Shown piece after piece: positions 36,532 through 46,900 of a stretch of 64,000 bases of DNA; position 1 is the first letter of the stretch; each line of letters begins with the position of its first letter. The stretch is from positions 653,923-717,922 of the forward strand of contig CAVVVW010000008.1 in assembly GCA_963751775.1 (NCBI GenBank), given 5' to 3'. The position numbers and the translations under genes were made by a program. Source of the DNA: CADEEN01 sp963751775. GTDB lineage: Bacteria > Pseudomonadota > Gammaproteobacteria > Burkholderiales > Burkholderiaceae_C. Below the pieces are notes generated by a model. It saw only the letters and a program-made list of their open reading frames with translations. It did not search any database and was not told the origin of the DNA.

Positions 36532-38994
36532 TCAGCGCGGCGCGCGCGCTGCGGCGCCCAGACCTTGTCGACGTACTCGCGCACCGTGCGGTCGGCCGAG
36601 AAACGCCCCATGCCGGCGACGTTCGTCAGCGCCATCCGGGCCCATGCCGCCGGCTCGCGGTACAGCGCATCGACGCGCGACTGCGCCGCCGCGTAATCGG
36701 CGAAATCGGCCAGCAGCATGTAGGTGTCGTGGTGCAGCAGCGAGTCGACGATGGCGCGGTAGCGATCGGCCTCGCCCGGCGAGAAGGCGCCGCCGCCGAT
36801 GGCGTCGAGCACCGCGCGCAGCGGCGGGTGTTGCTCGACGTGCACGCGCGGGTCGTAGCCCAGCGTCTTCAACTGCGTGACAGCGTCGGCGCGCAGACCG
36901 AAGACGAACATGTTCTCGGGGCCGAAGGCCTCGGCCATCTCGATGTTGGCGCCGTCCCAGGTGCCGATGGTCAGCGCGCCGTTGAGCGCGAACTTCATGT
37001 TGCCGGTGCCCGAGGCTTCGGTGCCGGCAGTGGAAATCTGCTGCGACAGATCGGCGGCCGGAATGATGACCTCGGCCAGCGAGACGCTGTAGTTGGGCAG
37101 GAACACGACCTTCAAGGCGTCGCCGACGCGCGGGTCGGCATTCACCACCCGGGCCACGTCGTGGATCAGGCGCACGATCTGCTTGGCCACCTGGTAGGCC
37201 GACGCCGCCTTGCCGGCAAAGACCACCGTGCGCGGCACCCAGCCGTGCCCGGTCCGGCCCCAGCGGGTCGGCAACGATGGCCTGGTAACGCGCGACCACG
37301 TGCAGCACGTTGAGCAACTGCCGCTTGTATTCGTGGATGCGCTTGATCTGCACGTCGAACAGGCTGGACGGGTCGATGGCGATTCCCAGCTCGCGGCCGA
37401 CCAGCGCCGCCAGCCGCTCCTTGTTCGCGCGCTTGGCCTTCAGGAACGCGACGCCGACGGACTTGTTCGCGGCCAGCGGCGCCAGTGCGGCCAGCCGGTC
37501 GAGGTCGGTACGCCAGCCCGCGCCGATGTGTTCGTCGAGCAGTTTGGAGAATCCCGGATTGGCCTGCGCCAGCCAGCGCCGCGGCGTGACGCCGTTGGTG
37601 ACGTTGGTGAAGCGCTGTGGGTCGAGGCGCGCGAAGTCGGCGAAGATGGTCTGCACCATCAGCCGTGAATGCAGCGCCGAGACGCCGTTGACCTTGTGCG
37701 AGGCGACGATCGACAAGGCCGCCATGCGCAAGCGGCGGTCGCCGTTTTCTTCGATCAGCGACAGGCGCGCCGCCATCGCCTCGTCACCCGGGAACGCGCT
37801 GCGCACGCGGTCGAGGTGGTCGTGATTGATGCGGTAGACGATCTCGAGGTGGCGCGGCAGCAGGCGCTCGAACATGCGCACCGGCCAGGTTTCCAGCGCC
37901 TCGGGCATCAGCGTGTGGTTGGTGTACGAAACCGCCTGCCGCGTGATGCCCCAGGCCTGGGCCCAGGGCAGCGCGTGCTCGTCGACCAGCAGCCGCATCA
38001 GTTCGAGCGGCGTCAGCGCCGGGTGGGTGTCGTTGAGGTGCACCGCGTTGCGCAGACCCAGGTCGTGCAGCGAGCCGCGCTCGCGCAGGTGGCGGGCAAC
38101 GATGTCCTGCAGCGAGGCGCTGACGAGCAGGAACTCCTGCTTCAGGCGCAGCTCGCGGCCGGCGTCGGTGCTGTCGTCGGGGTACAGCACCCAGTTCAAC
38201 AGATCCGCGGCCAGGCGGTTGTGGCCGGCCGCCAGGTGCTCGCCACGGCAGAAGGTGGCGAAGTCGATGCTGCCCTCGGCGCTGGCACTCCATTGCCGCA
38301 GCGTGGAGACACGCCGCGTGGCGTGGCCCGGGACGATGAAATCGTAGGCCTGCGCGACGATGCGCTCGGCCGGCACCCAGCGCCGGCCGGCGCCGGCGTC
38401 GTCGACGTGGCCGCCGAAGCCGACCACGTAACGCAACTCGGGGCGCGCAATCTCCCACGGGTTGCCCAGGCGCAGCCAGTGGTCCGGCTGTTCGACCTGG
38501 CGGCCGTCTTCGATCACCTGCGCGAACATGCCGTACTCGTAACGCACGCCGTAGCCGAACGAGGGCAAGCCCAGCGTCGCGAACGAGTCGAGAAAACACG
38601 CCGCGAGGCGGCCCAGGCCGCCATTGCCCAGAGCGGCGTCGGCCTCGCACTCGAGCACCTCGGCCAGCGGCCGATGGGACGACCCGAGCGCAACGCGCAT
38701 TTCAGCGTCGAGCTCGAGGGCCTGCAGCGCGTTGCCGAGCGCCCGGCCCATCAGGAACTCCATCGACATGTAGTGGATGCGACGCGCGTCCTTCGCCTGC
38801 CGGTCCTCGTCCTGGGTCTGCACCCAGCGGTCGGCGAGTTCCTCGCGGCAGGCCGCCGCGGCGGCGCGCAAAGCCGCCTGTGCCGTGCCCGGGTCTGCGC
38901 TGCACGCCAATGCGCGCTCGAAGGCCGAGCGAAAGGCCACGCCGGCGCTGGCGTGGCTGGCCTTGGGTCGGGGCACGGCGGTGGCGTTGCTCAT
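36532..38994 (-). CDS. glgP: Glycogen/maltodextrin phosphorylase GlgP (two frameshifts)
   Basis: A GT35 phosphorylase releasing glucose-1-phosphate. Visible parts are RRIHYMSMEFLMGRALGNAL, DAALGNGGLGRLAACFLDS, VHLNDTHPALTPLELMRLL and QIKRIHEYKRQLLNVLHV. The pyridoxal-phosphate region EASGTGNMKFALNGALTIG contains the Schiff-base lysine. An extra base near 37248 separates the two halves (repair reads RHGWVPRTVVFAGKAA). The stop at 36532 is only reached if one more indel in the GCGCGCGC run near 36541-36550 is assumed; otherwise the frame runs into glgB. Operon head, divergent from glk. Confidence 0.88.
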   Translation of the reverse strand: MSNATAVPRPKASHASAGVAFRSAFERALACSADPGTAQAALRAAAAACREELADRWVQTQDEDRQAKDARRIHYMSMEFLMGRALGNALQALELDAEMRVALGSSHRPLAEVLECEADAALGNGGLGRLAACFLDSFATLGLPSFGYGVRYEYGMFAQVIEDGRQVEQPDHWLRLGNPWEIARPELRYVVGFGGHVDDAGAGRRWVPAERIVAQAYDFIVPGHATRRVSTLRQWSASAEGSIDFATFCRGEHLAAGHNRLAADLLNWVLYPDDSTDAGRELRLKQEFLLVSASLQDIVARHLRERGSLHDLGLRNAVHLNDTHPALTPLELMRLLVDEHALPWAQAWGITRQAVSYTNHTLMPEALETWPVRMFERLLPRHLEIVYRINHDHLDRVRSAFPGDEAMAARLSLIEENGDRRLRMAALSIVASHKVNGVSALHSRLMVQTIFADFARLDPQRFTNVTNGVTPRRWLAQANPGFSKLLDEHIGAGWRTDLDRLAALAPLAANKSVGVAFLKAKRANKERLAALVGRELGIAIDPSSLFDVQIKRIHEYKRQLLNVLHVVARYQAIVADPLGPDRARLGAAHGGLCRQGGVGLPGGQADRAPDPRRGPGGECRPARRRRLEGRVPAQLQRLAGRGHHSGRRSVAADFHCRHRSLGHRQHEVRAQRRADHRHLGRRQHRDGRGLRPREHVRLRSARRRCHAVEDAGLRPARARRATPAAARGARRHRRRRLLAGRGRSLPRHRRLAAAPRHLHAAGRFRRLRGGAVARRCAVPRAGGMGPDGADERRRHGAFLGRPHGARVRRQGLGAAARAPR

Positions 38995-39174
38995 CGGGTC
39001 ACAGTGTCAGGTCGGGGGAACGGATCGGGAGCATGCAATTTGCGTGCACGATGCCAGAGCCGGCGCGGTTCATGCCGCACCGGACAGCCGTCTGGCGCCG
39101 CGCCGCATACGCTACATTGTCATGGCGCTTGCGACCGGGCATTCCAGCGGCGCGATTCACGGCTCTGGTGGGCA

Positions 39175-40146
39175 ATGACCGACGGCTTTCCACGCTTGCT
39201 GGGCGACATCGGTGGCACGCACGCTCGCTGGGCCTGGCAGGCCAGCGCGGGCGCCGCGCTCGAAGACGTGATGGTCCTCGCCGACGCGAGTTGCGAATCG
39301 CTGTATGCCTCGGCGACTGGCCTACCTCGAACGCAGCGGCCATGCGCGCCCGCGAGTCGGCCGGTATCGGCATCGCGACCGTCGTCACCGGCGACGAAGT
39401 GCGCATGACCAACCATCCCTGGTCGTTCTCGATCGCCGAGCTGAAGCGCTCGCTCGGCGTCGAGCGCTGCCTGGTGATCAACGATTTCACCGCCCTGGCG
39501 ATGAGCCTGCCGGCCCTCCAAGCGCCGGATCTGCGGTCGATCGGCGGGGGCAGCGCGGTCAGCCGGCGCGGCGATCGGCCTGCTCGGCCCCGGCACCGGC
39601 CTGGGCGTGTCGGGGCTGATGCCCGACGGCGTCGGTGGTTGGTCGCCATTGAGCGGGGAAGGCGGCCACGTGACCGTGGCCGCCAGCAGCGAAGGCGAGG
39701 CCGCGTTGCTGGCCTGGCTGCGCTCCCGGCTGGGCCATGTGTCGGCCGAGCGCGTGCTGTCCGGCGCGGGCCTGGTCAACCTGTACCAGGCCGTCTGCGC
39801 GCGCGACGGCGCGACAGCGCTGACGCTGACGCCGGCGCAGATCACCGCGGCGGCGCTGGACGGCTCCGACGCGCAATGCGTCGCCGCGGTCTCGCAGTTC
39901 GCGGCCTTCCTCGGCAACGTGGCCGGCAACCTGGCGCTGACGCTGGGCGCGCGCGGCGGCGTCTATATCGGCGGCGGCATCGTGCCGCGACTGGGCGCGG
40001 CCTTCGACGCCGCCCTCTTCCGCCGCCACTTCGAGAGCAAGGGCCGTTTCGGTGATTACCTGGCGGCGATCCCGACCTCGCTCATCGTCGCACCGGCGCC
40101 CGGGCTGCTCGGTGCGGCGCGGGCGCTCGACCTGATGCCGGCGTGA
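39175..40146 (+). CDS. glk: Glucokinase (three frameshifts)
   Basis: An ATP-dependent glucokinase of the bacterial Glk family, phosphorylating glucose released by the glycogen operon. The start MTDGFPRLLGDIGGTHARWA carries the ATP/phosphate-1 motif. The middle has CLVINDFTALAMSLPAL. The C-terminal part has GLMPDGVGGWSPLSGEGGHV and GARGGVYIGGGIVPRLG. Extra bases near 39317, 39361 and 39561 put these in three frames; repair gives ALAYLERSG, AGIGIATVVTGDEVR and GAAIGLLGPGTGLGVSG. The gene is divergent from glgP with about 180 bp between. Confidence 0.87.
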
Positions 40147-40179
40147 GGCGGCGCGCCGCGCGCGGGCGCGCGCCGGCGC

Positions 40180-41395
40180 TCAGGGCACCCGCCGCTTGAC
40201 CCACTGCCAGGCCAGCAGACCGACGCCGAGGAACGCGCTCGACGCCAGCGCCAGCGCCAGCGCCGAGTGCATCACCAGCGGCGCGACGACGCCGGCGACC
40301 AGGCCGTTGGCGACGCTGCCGACCACCGCCTGCAGCGACGACGCCATGCCGCGCCGCTCGGGCACCAGGTCGAGCACCTTGAGCGTCACCACCGGCACCA
40401 TCAGCGCCCAGCCGAACGAGAACAGCGCCACCGGCAGCAGGGCCCAGGCCCAGTGCGGCGTCAGCGTCGCGTTCAGCGCGACGTTGACCGCGCTGGCCAG
40501 CACCATGACCTCGAAGCCGTGGCGGATCTGCTTGCGCCCCGGCAGGCGGCCGGCCAGCCGGCCCGACAGCCAGGCGCCGCTCATGATGCCGGCGATCGAC
40601 AGGCAGAAGAACCAGAAGAACTCGGTCGGCCCCAGGTGCAGCAGGCCGCCCAGCCAGGCCGGCGCCGACAGCACGTAGAGGAACATGCCGTTGAACGGGA
40701 TGCCGCTGGCCAGTGCCAGGGCCAGGAAGCGCGGGTCGCCGACGAGCTGCCAGTAGCCGCGCAGCAGGTGCCGCACTTCGAAACGCTGCACATGTTCGGC
40801 GTGCAGCGTCTCGGGCAGACGACGCCAGTTGACGGCCCACAGCGCCGCGCCGATCAGCGCCAGCAGCCAGAAGATCGCGTTCCAGTTGACGTGCACGAAG
40901 AGCAGGCCGCCGATCATCGGTGCGATGGCCGGCGCGATGCCGAAGTAGATCGTCACCTGGCTCATCACGCGCTGCGCATCGGCCGGCGCGAACATGTCGC
41001 GGATGATGGCCCGCGAGACCACCATGCCGGCGCCGGTGGACATGCCCTGCATGGCGCGAAAGAAGATCAGCCAGCCGATGCTCGGCGCCAGCGCGCAGCC
41101 GACCGAGGCCAGCGTGAACAGCGCCAGCCCCCACAGGATCACCGGCCGGCGGCCGAAACTGTCGGCGAGCGCACCGTGGAACAGGTTCATCAGCGCAAAG
41201 CCGAACAGGTAGGCCGACAGCGTCTGCTGCATCTGCACCGGCGTGGCCGCCAGCGTGCGCGCGATGCCGTCGAAGGCCGGCAGGTAGGTGTCGATCGCGA
41301 ACGGCCCGAGCATGCCCAGGCAGGCCAGCAGCAGGGCCAGCGTCCAGCGCGGTCCGCGCCAGAGATCGGGGGCGTTGGGGTTCATGTGTGGCAGA
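40180..41395 (-). CDS. MFS drug resistance transporter, Bcr/CflA type
   Basis: A twelve-helix major facilitator protein of 404 residues from the ATG at 41395 (MNPNAPDLWRGPRWTLALLL). Family marks are LGPFAIDTYLPAF in helix 1, the loop 2-3 motif GALADSFGRRPVILWG, and FRAMQGMSTGAGMVVSRAIIRDMF, all typical of Bcr/CflA exporters. The open frame extends to 41520 but the extra N-terminal residues overlap the RNase P RNA gene. It converges with glk. Confidence 0.9.
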
Positions 41396-41412
41396 CCGGC
41401 GAGGAAAATAGT

Positions 41413-41853
41413 GTGAAGCAAGCCGATAGGCCGGATTCTGTGCGCCCGCCGCTCCTTGCGAAGCGGCGGCCGTGACCGCCATTCGTCTGGGCCGGACATT
41501 GCTGTCCGGCTCGGTGCCACCTACCCGCCAGCTCCGCGAGCCACGTCAACGCTGGCCTACTTGGTGTTGCTGCGCGCAGAGATTGCCCGTTTCACCCAGG
41601 GCGGCGTCGCCCGCCCTGGGTGGCTGCTCGGTGCGGGCTTTCGCCCGAGCCCGTGCTTTCGCACGGACCGCCAGCTTGCGCCGGCGCCTCACAGAACACC
41701 CGCATCGGGTTGCCTGCCCTGACTCGTCTCTGTTGCTCTGATCCTCACCTCGCGGTGGACGGCCGTTAGCCGCTGCGCTGCTCTGTGCAGTCCGGACCTT
41801 CCTCCAGTGCCGTCTTTCGACGCTTGCACCAGCGGCGGTCTGGCTTGCTTCAC
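41413..41853 (-). ncRNA. rnpB: RNase P RNA (bacterial type A)
   Basis: On the minus strand the 5' end GTGAAGCAAGCC (41853-41842) pairs perfectly with the 3' GGCTTGCTTCAC (41424-41413) to form a 12-bp P1 helix. The conserved GAGGAAGGTCCGGACT of CR I follows the P3 hairpin at about 41805-41790. The 3' part contains ACAGAATCCGGCCTATCGGC, the P15-end/CR V region. Length about 441 nt. It encodes the catalytic RNA that matures tRNA 5' ends. The ends are set by the P1 helix and could be off by a few bases. Confidence 0.93.
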
Positions 41854-41987
41854 GCTTGGCATTGTCCCATGTGGCGCGTGCGGCCGCGCGCCCGCCGGCA
41901 ACGGCGTCGCGGCACCGATGCTAAAGTGACCCGGCACCGTCTCGTCCGATCCCGCACGGCGTCGTGACAGCGGCCTGGAGTACGTTG

Positions 41988-43970
41988 GTGGCAGAAGCAG
42001 TCAAGGTCAGTCGTCGGCTTGCCGCCATCCTGGCGGCCGATATCGCAGGCTATTCGCGCCTGATGGGCGAGGACGAAGCGGCGACGGTACGCGCCCTCAA
42101 GGGCCACCAGGCCGAGGTCTTGCCGTTGGTGGGCGCCTACAGCGGCCGCATCATCGACATCGCGGGCGACGGCATCCTGGCCGAATTCGCCAGCGTGGTC
42201 GATGCCGTCGAGTGCGCCATCGAGTTGCAGTCCGTCATGCTGCGCCGCAACCAGGACGTGCCGGCCAGCCGGCGCATGCAGTTCCGCATCGGCATCAACA
42301 TCGGCGATGTGATTCACGACGAGGTGCGCATCTACGGCGACGGCATCAACATCGCGGCGCGTCTGGAGGGCATGGCGCAGCCGGGCGGCATCAGCGTGTC
42401 GTCGAAGGTGCGCGAAGAGGTGATCGACAAGCTCGACCTGAAGTTCGTCGACCTGGGCGAACAGGCGTTGAAGAACATCGCCCGTCCGGTGCATGTCTTT
42501 GCGGTGCAACTCGAGGGTCTGGAGCCGCCCGAGCCGGTGGCACCGGCCGCGCCACCGACTCCGGTCGACAACACGCCGTCGATCGCCGTCCTGCCGTTCG
42601 TCAACATGAGCCAGGACGAGGAGTTCGGCTACTTCGCCAGCGGGTTGGCCGAGGACACGCTCAACATGTTGGCCAAGATCCCGGGCCTGCGGGTGGCCTC
42701 GCGAACCTCGGCCTTCAGCTTCAAGGGCAAGGATGTCAACATTCCGACGGTGGCCAAGAGCCTGCGCGTCGCGCACGTGCTGGACGGCAGTGTGCGCAAG
42801 TCAGGCAAGCGCGTGCGCATCTCGGCCCAGCTGATCCAGGCCGCCAGCGATTCGAACCTGTGGGCCGAGACCTACGACCGCGACATGGAAGACGTGTTCG
42901 CGGTGCAGGACGACATCGCGCAGTGCGTGGTCAAGGAGCTGCGCGAGGCGCTCGGCCTGGGCGGCACGGCCAAGGTCGATGCCGGACTGATCAAGGCCGA
43001 GGTGGCCGCGGCCACCAAGGGCCGCAGCCACAACGTCGAAGCGTACAGGTTGTACCTGGAGGGCCAGGAGTACCGCGGGCGGCTCAAGCGTGAAGAAACG
43101 GCCAAGGCCGTCGAGCGTTACCTGCAGGCGATCCAGCTGGATGCGAGCTATGCCTTGGCCTGGGCCGGTCTGTCACGCGCCTACTCCGACCAGGCGGGCC
43201 AGAGCTGGGTGCCGGCAGCCGAAGGCTACGCGCGCGCCAAGGCGGCCGCGCAGCGGGCATTGGCGCACGAGCCCGAACTGGCCGAGGCCTACGCGGCGCT
43301 GGGCTGGGTGCAGCGTGCCAACGACTGGGACTGGAAGGGCGCCGAGGCCTCGTTCCAGCACGCGTTGAAACTGGCGCCGAGCAACACGCTGGCGATGAAT
43401 GCCGGCGCCGACATGCTCGCGGCGCTGGGCCGCACCGAGGAAGCCATCGCGCTGTCGCGCCGCGCCACGACGCTCGACCCGCTGAACATCCCGCTGCACC
43501 GCAACCTGGCGATGTACTGCATCGCCGCCGGCCACCTCGACGACGCCGAACGCATGCTCAGGCAGGTGCTGCAGATGGGCGCCGCGGGTCTGTTGACCTA
43601 CACCTGGCTCGGCGTGCTGGCGTTACTGCGGGGACGACCCCAGGAGGCCCTGACGCTGATGGCGCAGGAGGTGAGCGAGATCTTCCGCCATGTCGGCATG
43701 GCGGTGGCGCACCACAAACTCGGACAAACAACTGAATCCGAATCCGAGTTGACGAGCCTGATCGCGGAGCACGGCAAGGACAGCCCGTACCAGATCGCCG
43801 AGGCCTATGGGGCGATCGGCGACCTGGACAAGGCCTTCGAGTGGCTGGAGCGGGCCTACGCCGAGCGCGATCCCGGTGCCTCGTACCTGCGGCTCGATCC
43901 GTTCCTGCTCGGCATCCACGACGACCCGCGCTGGCAGCCCTTTCTGCTCAAGATGGGCCTGGCGGACTGA
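41988..43970 (+). CDS. Class III adenylate/guanylate cyclase with TolB-like and TPR regions
   Basis: A 660-residue protein. Residues about 10-180 form a class III cyclase domain: AAILAADIAGYSRLMGEDEA with metal Asp18, IDIAGDGILAEF with Asp61, and YGDGINIAARLEGMAQPGG with the transition-state Asn and Arg. A TolB/FlgO-like segment follows (SIAVLPFVNMSQDEEFGYFA to about residue 330). The rest is tetratricopeptide helices (AWAGLSRAYSDQAG, AEAYAALGWVQRAND). No membrane helix or signal peptide, so it is cytoplasmic. The GTG at 41988 has GGAG seven bases upstream; the GTG at 41964 is possible. The substrate (ATP or GTP) is not certain. It converges with the giant secreted protein. Confidence 0.85.
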   Translation: MAEAVKVSRRLAAILAADIAGYSRLMGEDEAATVRALKGHQAEVLPLVGAYSGRIIDIAGDGILAEFASVVDAVECAIELQSVMLRRNQDVPASRRMQFRIGINIGDVIHDEVRIYGDGINIAARLEGMAQPGGISVSSKVREEVIDKLDLKFVDLGEQALKNIARPVHVFAVQLEGLEPPEPVAPAAPPTPVDNTPSIAVLPFVNMSQDEEFGYFASGLAEDTLNMLAKIPGLRVASRTSAFSFKGKDVNIPTVAKSLRVAHVLDGSVRKSGKRVRISAQLIQAASDSNLWAETYDRDMEDVFAVQDDIAQCVVKELREALGLGGTAKVDAGLIKAEVAAATKGRSHNVEAYRLYLEGQEYRGRLKREETAKAVERYLQAIQLDASYALAWAGLSRAYSDQAGQSWVPAAEGYARAKAAAQRALAHEPELAEAYAALGWVQRANDWDWKGAEASFQHALKLAPSNTLAMNAGADMLAALGRTEEAIALSRRATTLDPLNIPLHRNLAMYCIAAGHLDDAERMLRQVLQMGAAGLLTYTWLGVLALLRGRPQEALTLMAQEVSEIFRHVGMAVAHHKLGQTTESESELTSLIAEHGKDSPYQIAEAYGAIGDLDKAFEWLERAYAERDPGASYLRLDPFLLGIHDDPRWQPFLLKMGLAD

Positions 43971-43981
43971 GGGCCCCGGGG

Positions 43982-46900
43982 TCAAGGCGGCGGCGCCACG
44001 AACAGTTCTGCCGCACTGCTCGCCACGCCGGTCGAACCGAGTCCTCCCGTGATCAGGACACGACCGTCGGGCAGTCGGGTCGAACGGTGGCCGCTGTGCG
44101 CGGACAGCATCTTGGCGCCGTTGATGAACGCACTGCCGAACAGTTCGCTGCTCTGAGGCACCCCTGCCGCGCCAGCGCCCCCGGTGACCAGCAGCCGGCC
44201 ATCGGGCAGCAGACTCACGCCCAGGTCGCGGCGCGCGGCGCGCATGGCCGTCGACGTGATGGTCGCGAAGCCGCTGCCGGTGAACAGCTCGGCGACGGTC
44301 GAGGACGGATCGGCGCCGCCGATCACCAGCAACTGGCCGCTCGAGGTGAATTCGACCGAGTGGCCATAGCGCGCCTGCGCCATCGTGCCGCTGACCGCGG
44401 TGCACGAGGCGGCATCGCACAACTCGGCACTCTTCAGGGTTGTCAAGGTGTTGCCCGCCTTCTGCCGGCCGCCGGCGATGAGCACCTTGCCGTTGCTCAG
44501 CAAGGCCGCGGTGTGACGCTCGCGAGCGACCGTCATCGACGGCCCGTTGCTGAAGGCGCCTGTCGCGGGATTGAAGACGATCGTCGACTGGATGGTCTTG
44601 CCGGCGTTGTCCGTGCCGCCGGCCAGCAGCACCGATCCGTTGCCGAGCTTGGTGGCCGTATGGAAGGAGCGCGTCGAACCCATGCCACCCGCAGGGTTCC
44701 AGGTGTTCGTCGCGGGGCTGAAGATCTCGGCGCTCGAATTGCCGCCCCCGGCGGCGAGTACGCGTCCGTCGTTCAGCAGCGTCGCCGTATGGCCGGCCGA
44801 CTTGCTGGGCAAACTGCCGGCGGTCGTGAACCTGCCTGTGGCCGGTGTGTAGATCTCCGATGTGTCGGTCGGTGCACCGCTGCTGTTGAAGCCGCCAGCC
44901 ACCAGCACGCGGCCATCGGGCAGCAGCGTGGCGGTGTGGTTGCTGCGTGCCTGCAACATGGCGCCGGTGGCCAGGAATCCGCTGACCCTGAAGCTCTGCG
45001 TCACGCGCGGTGCGGCGGCAACGCTGGCATTGCCGCCCTGGTCGGCAGCGATCGTGCAGGAGCCGATGGTGAGCACCGTCACGGTGTTGCCGCTGACGGT
45101 GCACACCGGCAGCGTCAGCGAGCTGAAGGTCACCGGCAGACCGCTCGTCGCGGTTGCGCCGATCGCGAAGGGCGGATCGCTCAACCAGTGCTCGGCAATC
45201 GGGGCGAAAGCGATCGTCTGCGTGGCCGTGACCGCGAAGCTCTGGGTCACGCGCGGTGCCGGCGCGAAGCGGCCGTCGCCGGCCTGGTCGGCAGCGATGC
45301 TGCAGGTTCCGGCCGCCACCAGCGTCACCGTGGCGCCGCTGACCGTGCAGACCAGCGGCGTCGACGCGCTGAAGACCACCGGCAGTCCGCTCGTCGCGGT
45401 CGCCGTCACCGTGAACGCGGGATCCCCGACCGCCTTGGCTGCGAGCGCGCCGAAAGCGATCGTTTGCGCCGACTTGGCGACCACGACATTGCTCTGCACC
45501 TGCGGCGCGGCGTTGTAGTTGTTGTTGCCGGCCTGATCTGCAGCGATGTTGCACGTGCCTGCGGACAGCAGCGTCACCGTGTTGACGCTGACGGTGCACA
45601 CCGCCGGGGTCAGCGACGTCAAAGTCACCGGCAAGCCGCTCGTGGCCGAGGCGGTCACCGCAAACGGCGCGTCGCCGAACGTGTGTGCGCCCAGCGGGCC
45701 CAGCGCGATCGTCTGGCTGCCCTTGGCGATGGTCACAGCCTGGATCACGGTCAGCGTCGCATAGACGGTGTTGCCTGCGACGCTGGCCGTCACCACGCAA
45801 TCCGGCGGGCTCACCTGCGTCGGCGTCAACAGATAGGCGCCCGCAGCGTCCGGGCCCGTGACCGTGCAGGCGCCGCTGGCGCTGTACACGACCGGCTCCC
45901 CGGATGCCGTGCTGGTCGGCTGCTTCAGCAGCACCGGCTTGCCGAACTCGATGGTTCCGGACGGAATGAGCGTCTGCAATGCCGGCACCACGGTCTGCGC
46001 CGCGCCGTCGACCACCACCTTGAGCAGTTGCCGGTCCTCCTGCGCGGGCACGCTCTCGTCCGTGATCGTGACCAGCAGATAGAAGTCGCCCTTGGCATTG
46101 GGCGTGAACCTCAGCATGCCGTCGCGCGTGCCGGCCGGGCTGGAAAAGTCGACCGTCGCCGGCGGCAGGCAGCGGGCCGCGTCAGTCAACGGGCTGCCGA
46201 AGCGGTCGGCACATACGGCGGTCCCGACCACGTTGCCGGCACCACCCGCGGCCTTGAACGGGAACTGCGCCGCCTGCAGTGCCGTGGCGACCGGCAGCGC
46301 CAGCGTCCTGATGACCAGAGGGATGCGCGTACGCGTGTTGCTGCTTGCATCGACGACCACGAACTTCGAGCCCCAGCGCAGGAACTCGAACGGGTTGGTC
46401 GAAGACGCGGGCGTACCGATCGCACGCAAGGTGACGTAGGCGCGCTCGCCCGGCGACAACGGTAGCGTTGCCGCGTCCGGCGCTTGCGGCAGGAAGCGGC
46501 CCAGGTCGGGGTCCGCCGGGTCGACGATGACGGGCGTGCCGACATTGGAGACCTGGGCATTGGTCTGCGTCAGCCCGATGCGCAAGGCGCGTCCGGCCCC
46601 GGTGATCGGGTCGTACGGCTCGTCGACGGCCCGCGGCGTCGGCGCGATGGCGCTCGGTGTCAGCGCGATCTTGCGCAGCACGAGTTGGAGCTTGACGCCA
46701 TCGGGCAGCGCGCACACGTGCGTGACCGGATCGCATTGAGTCGAGTCGCGCAACAGCAGCTTCACCGCCAACGTGGTGTCGGTGTTGCCCCGGTTGCGCA
46801 CGGTGAACGAAGCGTCGGCGAAGTTGAACGTGCTTCGGCTGAGGTCGTCGGCCACGAAGCTGTTGTTCGAGAGGTCGAAGTTCGCCTGCTCGACCGCGCT

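Noticed and set aside
5549..39561. Programmed +1 frameshifting or quadruplet decoding as an explanation for the many in-gene frameshifts
   Set aside because: The bases around the shifts share no slippery motif, rare codon, stop codon or Shine-Dalgarno-like stimulator, and both insertions and deletions occur. Errors in the assembly explain them more simply.
43841..46465. An 874-codon plus-strand frame antisense to the Kelch and Ig-like regions
   Set aside because: Arg/Gly/Ala-rich shadow frame. The opposite strand encodes clear Kelch repeats.
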